From: WVYX01 sp039592335 | GTDB taxonomy: Bacteria; Gemmatimonadota; Gemmatimonadetes; Gemmatimonadales; GWC2-71-9 | DNA: 64,000 nucleotides | Assembly (NCBI GenBank): GCA_039592335.1 | Contig: JBDHBX010000009.1 | Coordinates: 1-64,000, forward strand | Direction: 5' to 3' | Shown: one piece after another, positions 50,094 to 58,747 of the stretch | Layout of the letters: the number at the start of each line of letters is the position of its first letter | How positions within the stretch are numbered: the first letter of the stretch is position 1 | Program-made: the position numbers and the translations under genes | The notes under the pieces: model-generated | What the model was told of the DNA's origin: nothing | What the model saw: only the letters and a program-made list of their open reading frames with translations | The model's database searches: none

Positions 50094-51592
50094 CAGTTGC
50101 CCCCCGCGGCCGCGCGCGCGGCGGGCGCAGGGACCGCCGGCGAAGTGGCAGCCAGCGCTGCCCGCGCGATCCCGCGCAACATCCCGGCGAACACCAGTGT
50201 GTGGAGCGGGTACAGCGCGTACCAGTACAGCAGCCCGAACAGGCCGACCGGATCGAAGATCGCCGTTTGGCGAATGCGCGAGCCCGTAGCCGCCGGCTCG
50301 ACCTCGAATTGCAGCCAGGCCCGACCGGGAAGCCTCATCTCGGCCGAAAGCAGGAGCAGTCGGTCGGGCTCCACCCGCTCCGCACGCCAGGAGTCCACCG
50401 CGTCGCCGGCCTCGACCTGTTCCGGGTCGCGCCGGCCGCGGCGCACCCCGACGCCCCCGACCAGCAGATCCAGGAAGCCGCGCAGCCGCCACAGCCAGTC
50501 GCCGTAGTACCACCCCGTCGTGCCGCCGAGACGGCGGAGTGGCGCATAGGCCTGCGCGGCCGATATGGCGACGTCCGTACTGCGGGAGTCCACGAGGCGT
50601 GAGCCGAAACGCACGCCGCCCCACTCGTGCTGCGCGCCGGCCGAGGAGAGCGCGTCGGACCAGCGGGTCTCGGCGAAGTCACGGTCCTCGTTATGCAGGG
50701 CGCGCGCGATCGCCTCGGCGATGCCGCGAGGCCGAATCGCGAACACGGAGCGCGCCCGCTCGTCCTCGACGACCGTCGGGTTGCGCAGGCTGTCGACCAG
50801 CTTGCGGCCCACACGCGCGTAGATCGGCGTGACGAGGCCCAGCCACAACCCGGAGAGCCGCGGCGACAGCACCGGCACGGGGATCATCACGCGGCGCAGG
50901 CCACGCTGCCGCGCGTATTCCCGCATGATCTCGCCGTACGAGACGCGATCGGCACCCCCGATCTCGTACACCGTGCTCTCGGCCCCCGGGAGCTCACGGG
51001 CCGCCAGCAGGTAGGCGATCACGTCCTCGACGGCGATCGGCTGCGCGGGCACCCGCACCCAGCGCGGCGTGACCATGACCGGGAGCTTCTCGGTGAGGCC
51101 GCGGATCATCTCGAAGGAGAGGCTGCCCGAGCCGATGACGATCGAGGCGCGCAGCTCGATCGTGCGCACGCCCGATCGGCGGAGGATCTCTCCCACCTCG
51201 TGTCGGCTGCGCAAGTGGTCGGACAGTGCCGATCCGCTGCCCAGGCCGCCTAGGTAGACGATGCGGCGCACACCTGCCGCGCTGGCCGCTTGGCCGAAGT
51301 GCTGGGCCGCGCGCCGATCCTCCTGCTCGAAGTCACCCGCCGAGCTCATGCTGTGCACGAGGTAGTACGCCGTGTCGGTGCCGCTCATGGCGTCGGTCAT
51401 GGTAGTGGGATCCAACACGTCACCCTGGACCACCTCCGTATCCGGCCCGACGCGTCCGCGCAGGAAGCTCGGGTTGCGCGACAGACAGCGGACCAGGACC
51501 CCGCGCTCTTCGAGCGCCCGCAACAGGCGGCCCCCCACGTAGCCAGAGGCGCCGGTCAGCAGCACTCTCCCAGACGCGTGACTGTGCGGCAT
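50093..51592 (-). CDS. NAD(P)-binding SDR-like protein with DUF2867 domain
   Basis: 499 residues from MPHSHASGRVLLTG (AGGA upstream). Rossmann motif TGASGYVGGRL near the N-terminus and NmrA/SDR-like pattern (VVQGDVLDPTTM, VYLGGLGSGSA). The C-terminal 150 residues are a DUF2867-type domain (WYYGDWLWRLRGFLDLLVGG, GRAWLQFEVEP) ending in an amphipathic membrane-associated helix. Such proteins occur near carotenoid, photolyase and CarH/LitR genes in other bacteria. The promoter region carries 11-bp direct repeats, so light control is possible. Confidence 0.85.
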   Translation of the reverse strand: MPHSHASGRVLLTGASGYVGGRLLRALEERGVLVRCLSRNPSFLRGRVGPDTEVVQGDVLDPTTMTDAMSGTDTAYYLVHSMSSAGDFEQEDRRAAQHFGQAASAAGVRRIVYLGGLGSGSALSDHLRSRHEVGEILRRSGVRTIELRASIVIGSGSLSFEMIRGLTEKLPVMVTPRWVRVPAQPIAVEDVIAYLLAARELPGAESTVYEIGGADRVSYGEIMREYARQRGLRRVMIPVPVLSPRLSGLWLGLVTPIYARVGRKLVDSLRNPTVVEDERARSVFAIRPRGIAEAIARALHNEDRDFAETRWSDALSSAGAQHEWGGVRFGSRLVDSRSTDVAISAAQAYAPLRRLGGTTGWYYGDWLWRLRGFLDLLVGGVGVRRGRRDPEQVEAGDAVDSWRAERVEPDRLLLLSAEMRLPGRAWLQFEVEPAATGSRIRQTAIFDPVGLFGLLYWYALYPLHTLVFAGMLRGIARAALAATSPAVPAPAARAAAGGN

Positions 51593-51660
51593 TGTCGTAT
51601 CCTGTTCTCTGCAAATGAGTTGTGGGTCGGCAAAGCGCCCATGACCCGTCAAGCTCCGTC

Positions 51661-51690
51661 AATATACTGTCCTAGACAAGACTTTGACAA
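51661..51690 (-). promoter_or_regulatory. Promoter with overlapping CarH/LitR-like repeats
   Basis: Minus-strand -35 TTGTCA (51690-51685), 18-bp spacer, -10 TATATT (51666-51661). Plus-strand repeats CTAGACAA (51672-51679) and TTTGACAA (51683-51690), exactly 11 bp apart, fit the n-T-n-n-A-C-A-n unit described for CarH-type B12 photoreceptor operators. A weaker third unit lies 10 bp further. The repeats cover the -35 box and spacer, the expected place for a repressor. Confidence 0.5.
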
Positions 51691-51795
51691 GTCCCGCTGC
51701 AGTGGGGTGCCGGGGGCGGCGCCGGGCGGACGAACACAGCCCCACCCCTCGCCGCTCGAGGGATGGGGCCGCCGTTGGGGGGGACGGATCCGGCG

Positions 51796-52938
51796 TTACA
51801 GCTCATACCGCTCGAGCCACTGCAGATCGTCCTCGTCGCTGCGGATGACGTAGACCACGCCGTCGCCGAACGCAGAAACGCGCCGGTCGCGAGGCAGGCT
51901 CACGCGCTGCACCAGATTCCCTCGCGCGTCGAACACGTCGTACGTGCGCTCGTCGGCGTCGGACGGAGCCGAGCGCTCCACCCAGAGCCTCCCGTCGGGT
52001 GCCATGCGCGCCGTGCCGGCCACGGTGGGTGGCATGTACTCCGGCCACTCCATGTTGTCGATGTCGGGGCGCGGTGGCCGCCTGGTGCGGCGGCGCCCGT
52101 TCTCGACCTCGATCATGACGCCGCGGCTGGTCATGGCATCGGCCCAGGCCTCCTTGTCCGCCGTCGTGATCTTGACCGGCCGGTACTCCGCCGCGGGGCC
52201 GCTGGCTGTCTCGCCATCGCCGGCGATCCACTCGACATGGTAATCCTCGTGGCGCACGACGCAGACCATGCCGCCGGGCGTCACGGCCCAATCATCCTGC
52301 GGCTGGTATGCCCCGCCACCGATGTTGATCCGGGCCTCGCCCGGCCCCGCCGGCTCCATGGGCGGGAAGTGCACGTATCCCAGGGTGTCAACCGCCTCCC
52401 CGGCGCGATCCCAACGCAGGAGTGGGGCAACCCCCTGGGCCGCGCTCTCCGCGAGGCCCGGCATCATCATGCCTGCCAGGTCGAAATAGATGCGCCCGGC
52501 GTCGTCGACGCCCCGCGGGATGATCGGGTAGCCCGCCGGGTGCCGGAGCGGAATCGTCTCGTTGCTGAGGCGTCCGTCGGGCAGGATCACGTTGAAGCGG
52601 CGGTTCATGAAGTCGGCCATGAGCGTGGAGTCGCCCGGGAGGGCGTACAGCGCACCGGGCATTTGGAACTCGCCCGGCCCGGCGCCTTGCCGGCCCAGCT
52701 GCTCGTAGGTGCCGCTTTGAAAGTCGAGCTGGGCGATCATCATCTCGACACGATCGGAGATGAGGACCTGGCCGGTGCTCAGCTCCCGGATGCCCAGGAT
52801 GGCGCTGAAGGGTTCGGGAAAGGCGGCGTCCGGCTCGCCGAGCTCCACCGTTTTCGCGGCGGACTGGGCCGTGAGGGTGCCGGCCACGAGACTGAGAGCG
52901 GCCATGACTGCCAGGGGTCGCAGGACGATATGACGCAT
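51796..52938 (-). CDS. Exported six-bladed beta-propeller protein
   Basis: 380 residues with signal peptide (LSLVAGTLTAQ). Propeller-blade repeats: GIRELSTGQVLISDRVEMMI, QGAGPGEFQMPGALYALPGD, DDAGRIYFDLAG, ARMAPDGRLWVERSA and FGDGVVYVIRSDED. Related to the propeller lipoproteins of the efflux operon, especially through the QGAGPGEF motif, but with a cleavable signal instead of a lipobox. Function unknown. Single gene. Confidence 0.8.
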   Translation of the reverse strand: MRHIVLRPLAVMAALSLVAGTLTAQSAAKTVELGEPDAAFPEPFSAILGIRELSTGQVLISDRVEMMIAQLDFQSGTYEQLGRQGAGPGEFQMPGALYALPGDSTLMADFMNRRFNVILPDGRLSNETIPLRHPAGYPIIPRGVDDAGRIYFDLAGMMMPGLAESAAQGVAPLLRWDRAGEAVDTLGYVHFPPMEPAGPGEARINIGGGAYQPQDDWAVTPGGMVCVVRHEDYHVEWIAGDGETASGPAAEYRPVKITTADKEAWADAMTSRGVMIEVENGRRRTRRPPRPDIDNMEWPEYMPPTVAGTARMAPDGRLWVERSAPSDADERTYDVFDARGNLVQRVSLPRDRRVSAFGDGVVYVIRSDEDDLQWLERYEL

Positions 52939-53107
52939 ATGTTCTCCGTATGAATTCTCCCGGTGTCTGCCGCCCTAGATGCCTCGCGGTTGGGAAGCGT
53001 CGCAGCCCCGTTGGCGCAACCCTCTGGGCGACCCAGGCGTCTCATAGGCAGACTGCGTGCTCGGCAAATACCGCTATTATATGGATATAGGGTACCACGA
53101 CTGAGGG

Positions 53108-54304
53108 ATGGGTGGAATGACCTTCCGGCGGATACTTGGGTCCGCGGTTGCCGTGGTGGTGATCAGCTCGCTGGTCGGCGGCGTGTACCTGCGGAGCAGA
53201 GGGGATGACGAGGACAATGGCGGCACGGTCCTCGCCGAGGTCCCCGAGGGCGGCGCCGAGGCCGTCTCGTCCGCGAGCACCTTCTCGACCGACGTTGCCA
53301 TCCCGGTCGAGGGAGCTATGGTCGTGCGGGACACGCTCGTCATTTCGGTGTCGGCCGCCGCCGAGGCCGCGGCATCCCGGCAGGCTGTCCTGCGGGCGCA
53401 GGTCGAGGGCCGGATCACCAGCCTGCGGGTGGAAGAGAACGATGCCGCAGGCAGCGGCCGCCTCCTCATCCAGATCGACACGACCGAGTACGGCATCGCT
53501 GTGGACCGAGCCCGCGCGCGGCTCGCTACTGCCACGGCGACCTACGACGAACTCACGATGTTCGACGATGAGATCGAGGACGAGCGGGTCCGGACCGAAC
53601 GGGCCCGATTCGCCCGGGCCAAGAGCGGGCTGGCCGATGCCGAGCTGGGCGTGCGGGAAGCCGAGCTGCAGCTGCAGCGCACCCGCATTCGGGCACCGTT
53701 CGCCGGCCGCGTCGCCTCGCTCCGGGTCGTGGAGGGCCAGCAGGTGCGGCTCGGCGATGAGCTGCTCACCGTGGTGGATCTCGACCCGATCAGGGTCGAG
53801 GTCCAGGTGCTGGAGAGCGAAGTCGGACTCCTCGCGGAGGGTCGCGGCGCGACGATCGCGTTTGCGGCGTTCCCGGGGGAGTCGTTTTCCGGCCGCATCG
53901 CCACCATCAACCCGGTAGTGGAGCGGGAGACGCGCACAGCACGCACGACGGTCACGATCTCGAATCCTCAGGGTCGAATCCTCCCCGGTATGTATGCGCG
54001 CGTCTCGCTCGAGGCACGCAAGTTCCCCGATCGTGTGATGGTGCCGCGGGCCGCGATCCTGGAGCGGGACCGGCGCACCATGCTGTTCGTGTTCGAGGGC
54101 GAGAACGACATCGGCTTCGCCAAATGGCGCTACGTGACGCCCGGCATGATGAACGACTCCCTGGTGGAGATCGTCGCCAATCCCCAGACCGATATGGTCG
54201 AGGCCGGCGAGTGGGTGCTGATCGACGGCCACTACACGCTGATTCACGACGCCCGGGTGCGTCTGGTGGAGAGTGTGCGGGCTGAAGGTGGCCGGCCGCA
54301 GTAG
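53108..54304 (+). CDS. RND efflux periplasmic adaptor (membrane fusion protein)
   Basis: 398 residues. N-terminal anchor (ILGSAVAVVVISSLVGGVYL), lipoyl/biotinyl-like half (LRAQVEGRITSLRVEENDAA), alpha hairpin (about 135-190), second lipoyl half (TRIRAPFAGRVASLRVVEGQ), beta-barrel (PIRVEVQVLESEVGLL) and membrane-proximal domain. It bridges the RND pump to an outer-membrane channel. First gene of the efflux operon; 26 bp before the first RND pump. No TolC-like gene is in the window. Confidence 0.93.
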   Translation: MGGMTFRRILGSAVAVVVISSLVGGVYLRSRGDDEDNGGTVLAEVPEGGAEAVSSASTFSTDVAIPVEGAMVVRDTLVISVSAAAEAAASRQAVLRAQVEGRITSLRVEENDAAGSGRLLIQIDTTEYGIAVDRARARLATATATYDELTMFDDEIEDERVRTERARFARAKSGLADAELGVREAELQLQRTRIRAPFAGRVASLRVVEGQQVRLGDELLTVVDLDPIRVEVQVLESEVGLLAEGRGATIAFAAFPGESFSGRIATINPVVERETRTARTTVTISNPQGRILPGMYARVSLEARKFPDRVMVPRAAILERDRRTMLFVFEGENDIGFAKWRYVTPGMMNDSLVEIVANPQTDMVEAGEWVLIDGHYTLIHDARVRLVESVRAEGGRPQ

Positions 54305-54330
54305 CGACGTGTCCGTCGCCTGATCCACTA

Positions 54331-57300
54331 ATGTCCCTCACGAGCCGCTCCGTCCGTCGCCCCGTTGCGGTGGCGATGCTCTTCCTGGGCGTCGTCTTCC
54401 TGGGGCTCATCTCGTTCGCCCGTATTCCCATCGATCTGCTGCCCGACGTCGCCTACCCACGGCTCGTCGTGTACACCCAGTACTCCGACGTGGGTCCGGC
54501 CGAGGTCGAGCGGTTCGTCACGGAGCCCGTCGAGCGCGGTGTCAGCCGAGTGCCCGGCGTCGAGCGCGTGGAGAGCGTCTCCCGCGAGGGCATCTCCCTG
54601 GTCACACTGCGCTTCTCCTGGGGCACCGATATGGACTTCGCGGTGCTCAACGTGCGCGAGCAGCTCGACAACCTGCTCGAGGAGTTGCCGGAGCTGGCCT
54701 CGCGCCCGGTGGTGCTGCGCACCGATCCGAATTCCGAGCCCATCATGGCGCTCTCGCTGGCGGGCGGGACCGACCTCGCCGCGCTCAAGGAGCTGGCCGA
54801 GAACGTCTTCAAGCGGCGCCTGGAGCAGATCGACGGGGTGGCGGAGGCCGCTTTGGCGGGAGGACTGGAGCGGGAGATCCACGTCGAGATCGACCCGCGA
54901 CTGCTCGAGAGCTACGGCTTCACCGTACGGAATGTGCTGGAGGCGCTCGACGCCGCGAACCAGAGCGCGCCGGGCGGGACCATCCTGCGGGGCCGCTACC
55001 GCTACGCGCTGCGCACGCTCGGCGAGTTCCAGGCGGTGGAAGAGATCGAGCGCGTGCCACTCGGTCCCAGCCCCAACGACACCACGCGGAGCAGCCTCGT
55101 GCTGTTGGGCGACGTGGCCCGCGTGGAGGACGGCTTCAGGGAGCGCGAGTCGCTGGCCCGGTACAACGGACGGGAATCGGTGGGGTTGCTGCTGTTCAAG
55201 GAGTCGGGTGCCAACACGGTGCGGGTCGCCGAGCGGGTCGACGAGGTGCTCGACCAGCTGCGCGCCCGGTTTCCCGAGGTCGGCATCGACGTGGCGACGA
55301 GCCAGGCAGGCTTCATCACCGAGGCCATCTCGAATGTGGTGCAGGCGCTGGTGCTGGGAGGCCTCCTGGCCTTCCTCGTGCTGTTCCTCTTCCTGCGCGA
55401 TGCCCGCTACCCCGTGGCCGTGGCCCTCGCCATTCCCATCTCCGTGATCGCCACCTTCGTGCTGCTCGACCTGACGGGTGTCTCGCTTAACATCATGAGC
55501 TTGGGCGGTCTGGCGCTCGGTGTCGGGATGTTGGTGGACAACTCGATCGTCGTATTGGAAAACATCTTCCGGCACCGCGAGCAGGGCGAAGAGCCCGAGG
55601 CGTCGGCGATGCGTGGCGCGGAGGAAGTGAAGGGGGCGATCACTGCCTCCACGCTCACGACCATCTCGGTGTTCGGTCCGATCATCTACGTGAAGGGCGT
55701 GGCCGGTGAGCTGTTCGGTGATCTCTCACTGGCGGTGGCGTTTGCCCTGCTCGCCAGCCTCTTGGTGGCACTCACGCTGCTCCCCACGATGGCGGCGCGC
55801 TGGGCCAAGGTGAGCGAGCAGCCGGGGCGCACCCGGCTCGGCCGGGTCGTGCGCGGCGGGGTGGCCCGCCTGGGCGGTGTAGTCGCCGCTCTGTTCCGGC
55901 CCTTCCTCGACTGGGTCGACCGGCGCTTCGCCATCTTCGCGGCCTGGTATCACAAGCTGCTGGAGCGGGCCCTCGAGCATCGCGGCCGGGTCGTGGGCTT
56001 TGCCGCGGCCACCCTCGGGCTGGGCATCATCATCGGCGTGGCGTTGGAGCGTGATGTGCTGCCGCAGGTGGACCAGGGGGCGTTCACCGTGCGACTGGAG
56101 CTCCTGCGGGGCGCGCCGATCGAGGAGACCGCGGAGGCGGCGGCCCGGGTCGAGCAGGTGTTCCTCGACGATCCCGCGGTGGAAGCGGTGTTCACGCGCG
56201 TGGGCCGGCAGGAGGCGATCGCGGGCGTCGAGGACGAGGAGAGCGGACTCAACACCGCCGCGGTCGAAGTGCGGCTCGGGGAAGGTGAAACGACCACTGC
56301 CGTCGTGGAGCGCGCGCGTCCCAAGCTGGCCCAGTTCCCCGCCGGCGCCGTCGCCATCGAGACGGGCACCGCGACCGCGCTGGGAAGGCTGCTCGGAGGG
56401 GACGAAGCCGATCTGGCCGTGCGGGTACGCGGCGACGACCTGGACGAGACGTGGCGACACGCGCACGCCGTGGCCGCCCGACTCCAAGCCGTGGGCTCGC
56501 TCGCGAACGTGCGGCTCGGCACGGAAGAAGGACAGCCGGAGATTCGCGTGGAGATCGACCGGGAGCGCGCGGCGTCGTACGGGATCCAGCCACGACTCAT
56601 CGCCCAGACGGTCGAGCGGTATATGCGGGGCGAGGTCGCCACCGACTTCGTGGACTTCGACGAGAAGGTGCCGGTGCTGGTGCGCCTGCCGGAGGCGGAG
56701 CGTCGCTCGCTGGAAACGCTACGTGTGCTCCGCGTGAACGGGATTCCGCTGCGCGAGCTCGTGAACACGTACGAGGAAGTGGGTCCGGCCGAGATCCGCC
56801 GACTGGAGCAGGCGCGTACCGTGACGGTGTACGCCGATGTGGCCCGCGGCGGGCTGGACGGCGCGGTGGCCGACGCCCGAGCGGCACTGGGCGACGTCCC
56901 CGCACCCCGGGGCCTGCGCGTGGACATCGGCGGGGCGAATGAGGAGCGCGACCGCAGCTTTCGGGATCTCGCCTTTGCATTCGGCCTGGCGCTGCTCCTC
57001 GTCTACATGATCCTGGCCGCCCAGTTCGAGTCGTTCGTGCATCCGTTCACGATCCTGCTCAGCGTGCCGCTGGCCACGGTCGGCGCCGCGGTGGCGTTGT
57101 ACATGGCCGGCGAGGGGCTGAACACGATGAGCCTGATCGGGCTGGTGATCCTCGTCGGGATCGTGGTGAACGATGCCATCGTGAAGGTCGATTTCATCAA
57201 CCAGATGCGCGCGCAGGGCATGGCCCTGCGCCAGGCGATTCTGGAAGCGGGCCGCGTGCGCCTGCGGCCGATCATCATGACGACGGTGACCACCGTCCTC

Positions 57301-57531
57301 GGCCTGACGCCGATGGCTATGGGGATCGGACGCGGCGCCGACTTGCGCGCCCCCCTCGCGATTGCCGTGATCGGCGGACTGATCAGCGCGACCGCGCTCA
57401 CGCTGGTCGTCGTGCCCGTAGCATACGACCTGTTTGAGGAGCTGCGCGGCAAGCTCAGGTCCCTGGCGGGACTCGGTGAGGCACGCAGCCGCCGCAAGCC
57501 GGTGGTGCAACCTGCGGGAGGATCGGAATGA
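54331..57531 (+). CDS. RND-family efflux transporter, pump 1
   Basis: 1066 residues. Twelve transmembrane helices in two repeats with large periplasmic loops. The TM4 proton-relay region reads GVGMLVDNSIVVLENIFRHR (Asp conserved). The N-terminal consensus is RRPVAVAMLFLGVVFLGLIS and the second repeat has GLVILVGIVVNDAIVKVDFI. Drug/hydrophobe exporter of the HAE-like branch driven by the proton gradient. The stop overlaps the beta-propeller lipoprotein start (ATGA), so expression is coupled. Confidence 0.94.
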   Translation: MSLTSRSVRRPVAVAMLFLGVVFLGLISFARIPIDLLPDVAYPRLVVYTQYSDVGPAEVERFVTEPVERGVSRVPGVERVESVSREGISLVTLRFSWGTDMDFAVLNVREQLDNLLEELPELASRPVVLRTDPNSEPIMALSLAGGTDLAALKELAENVFKRRLEQIDGVAEAALAGGLEREIHVEIDPRLLESYGFTVRNVLEALDAANQSAPGGTILRGRYRYALRTLGEFQAVEEIERVPLGPSPNDTTRSSLVLLGDVARVEDGFRERESLARYNGRESVGLLLFKESGANTVRVAERVDEVLDQLRARFPEVGIDVATSQAGFITEAISNVVQALVLGGLLAFLVLFLFLRDARYPVAVALAIPISVIATFVLLDLTGVSLNIMSLGGLALGVGMLVDNSIVVLENIFRHREQGEEPEASAMRGAEEVKGAITASTLTTISVFGPIIYVKGVAGELFGDLSLAVAFALLASLLVALTLLPTMAARWAKVSEQPGRTRLGRVVRGGVARLGGVVAALFRPFLDWVDRRFAIFAAWYHKLLERALEHRGRVVGFAAATLGLGIIIGVALERDVLPQVDQGAFTVRLELLRGAPIEETAEAAARVEQVFLDDPAVEAVFTRVGRQEAIAGVEDEESGLNTAAVEVRLGEGETTTAVVERARPKLAQFPAGAVAIETGTATALGRLLGGDEADLAVRVRGDDLDETWRHAHAVAARLQAVGSLANVRLGTEEGQPEIRVEIDRERAASYGIQPRLIAQTVERYMRGEVATDFVDFDEKVPVLVRLPEAERRSLETLRVLRVNGIPLRELVNTYEEVGPAEIRRLEQARTVTVYADVARGGLDGAVADARAALGDVPAPRGLRVDIGGANEERDRSFRDLAFAFGLALLLVYMILAAQFESFVHPFTILLSVPLATVGAAVALYMAGEGLNTMSLIGLVILVGIVVNDAIVKVDFINQMRAQGMALRQAILEAGRVRLRPIIMTTVTTVLGLTPMAMGIGRGADLRAPLAIAVIGGLISATALTLVVVPVAYDLFEELRGKLRSLAGLGEARSRRKPVVQPAGGSE

Positions 57532-58745
57532 GATGGAGAACCGAGCGCGCGGGGCCTGCGGTGTTGGCGGCGCTGGCAGTAGCCGCTTGCGGGGAGGGTG
57601 ACGGACATCCCGGGTACACCGTGCGCGACTCCGCGGGCGTGACGATTGTCGAAAACACGCACGGCAGCTGGTCGACAGGGGAGGGGTGGCGCGTCGCCCC
57701 CGAGCCACGCCTGGACATCGGGCAGCTGGACGGCGAGGAGCCGTATCAGCTGTTCCAGGTCTCGGGGGCGGTGCGACTGGGCGACGGTCGCATCGTGGTG
57801 GCCAACAGCGGCAGCAGCGAGCTGCGCTACTTCGATGCGGGGGGTGGCCACCTGACATCGGCGGGACGCGAAGGGGGTGGGCCCGGCGAGTTCGAGGGCG
57901 TGGGCGCCCCGGTGCCGGTGGGGGCCGACTCCATCGCGGTGTACGACTGGAACCTGCGCCGGATCTCGCTGTGGGATCCCGACGGCAACTTCGTGCGGTC
58001 GTTTGGGATCCAGTTCCCCAGCGGCTCACCGGTGGCGATCGGGCCCTTGGGTGACGGAAGCTGGTTGTTCACGAAGGGGTTCGCGTTCGCGCCCAGCGAG
58101 ATCTCCACCGTCGTGCGCGATACCGCGGCGTACTACCGGTTTGATCAGCGGGGCGAGCTGATCGACTCGGTCGGCCGGTTCCCGTCGTGGGAGTACTTCG
58201 TGCAGGGGTCAGCGCAGGCCGCGTGGGCCACGAGCCTGCCGTTCGGTCGCGGGTTCGCCACCGCCGTGGCTCCCGTCGGCTTCTATCACGGCATCACCGA
58301 CCGGTACGAGATCCTGCGGTATGAGGTGTCGGGTCGGCTGGAGCGTGTGATCCGCAAGGATCACCAACCCGTCCCGGTCAGCGACGCGGACTTCGAGCGG
58401 TACAAGGCGGAGCGGGTTGAGGACGCCGGCAGCGACAACTGGCGCCGCCGCCTCGAGCGGATGTTTGCCGAGGTGCCGGTACCGTCCACCATGCCGGCCT
58501 TCCAGGCCGTTGAGGTCGATGTGCTGGGTTACCTCTGGGTCGCCGAGTACGAGCGCCCCGGCGCCGACACACAGCGTTGGAGTGTGTTCGATCCCGAAGG
58601 CCGTCTGCTCGGCACGGTCGAAACGCCGCCCGGACTCGCGGTGCATCAGATCGGCGCCGACTTCCTGCTCGCATCGTGGGAGGACGACCTCGGGGTGGAG
58701 CACGTCCGGCTGTACGACCTCTTGCGGGGCAGCGAGGGGACCTAG
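57528..58745 (+). CDS. Six-bladed beta-propeller lipoprotein, first
   Basis: 405 residues. Lipobox VAAC (Cys21). The mature start YTVRDSAGVTIVENTHG is a common opening in propeller lipoproteins of this kind. Blades include GAVRLGDGRIVVANSGSSEL, GREGGGPGEFEGVGAPVPVG, DSIAVYDWNLRRISLWDPDG and VLGYLWVAEYERPG. Function unknown. It is translated together with RND pump 1 (ATGA overlap) and sits 2 bp before pump 2, so its product probably works with the pumps or their substrates. Confidence 0.85.
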   Translation: MRWRTERAGPAVLAALAVAACGEGDGHPGYTVRDSAGVTIVENTHGSWSTGEGWRVAPEPRLDIGQLDGEEPYQLFQVSGAVRLGDGRIVVANSGSSELRYFDAGGGHLTSAGREGGGPGEFEGVGAPVPVGADSIAVYDWNLRRISLWDPDGNFVRSFGIQFPSGSPVAIGPLGDGSWLFTKGFAFAPSEISTVVRDTAAYYRFDQRGELIDSVGRFPSWEYFVQGSAQAAWATSLPFGRGFATAVAPVGFYHGITDRYEILRYEVSGRLERVIRKDHQPVPVSDADFERYKAERVEDAGSDNWRRRLERMFAEVPVPSTMPAFQAVEVDVLGYLWVAEYERPGADTQRWSVFDPEGRLLGTVETPPGLAVHQIGADFLLASWEDDLGVEHVRLYDLLRGSEGT

Positions 58746-58747
58746 CG

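Noticed and set aside
51592..51796. Possible small gene between the DUF2867 and propeller genes
   Set aside because: Only promoter-like DNA and GC-rich shadow frames; no start with a ribosome-binding site.
53042..56487. Large antisense frames in the adaptor and RND genes
   Set aside because: No family features and full overlap with conserved RND coding sequence.
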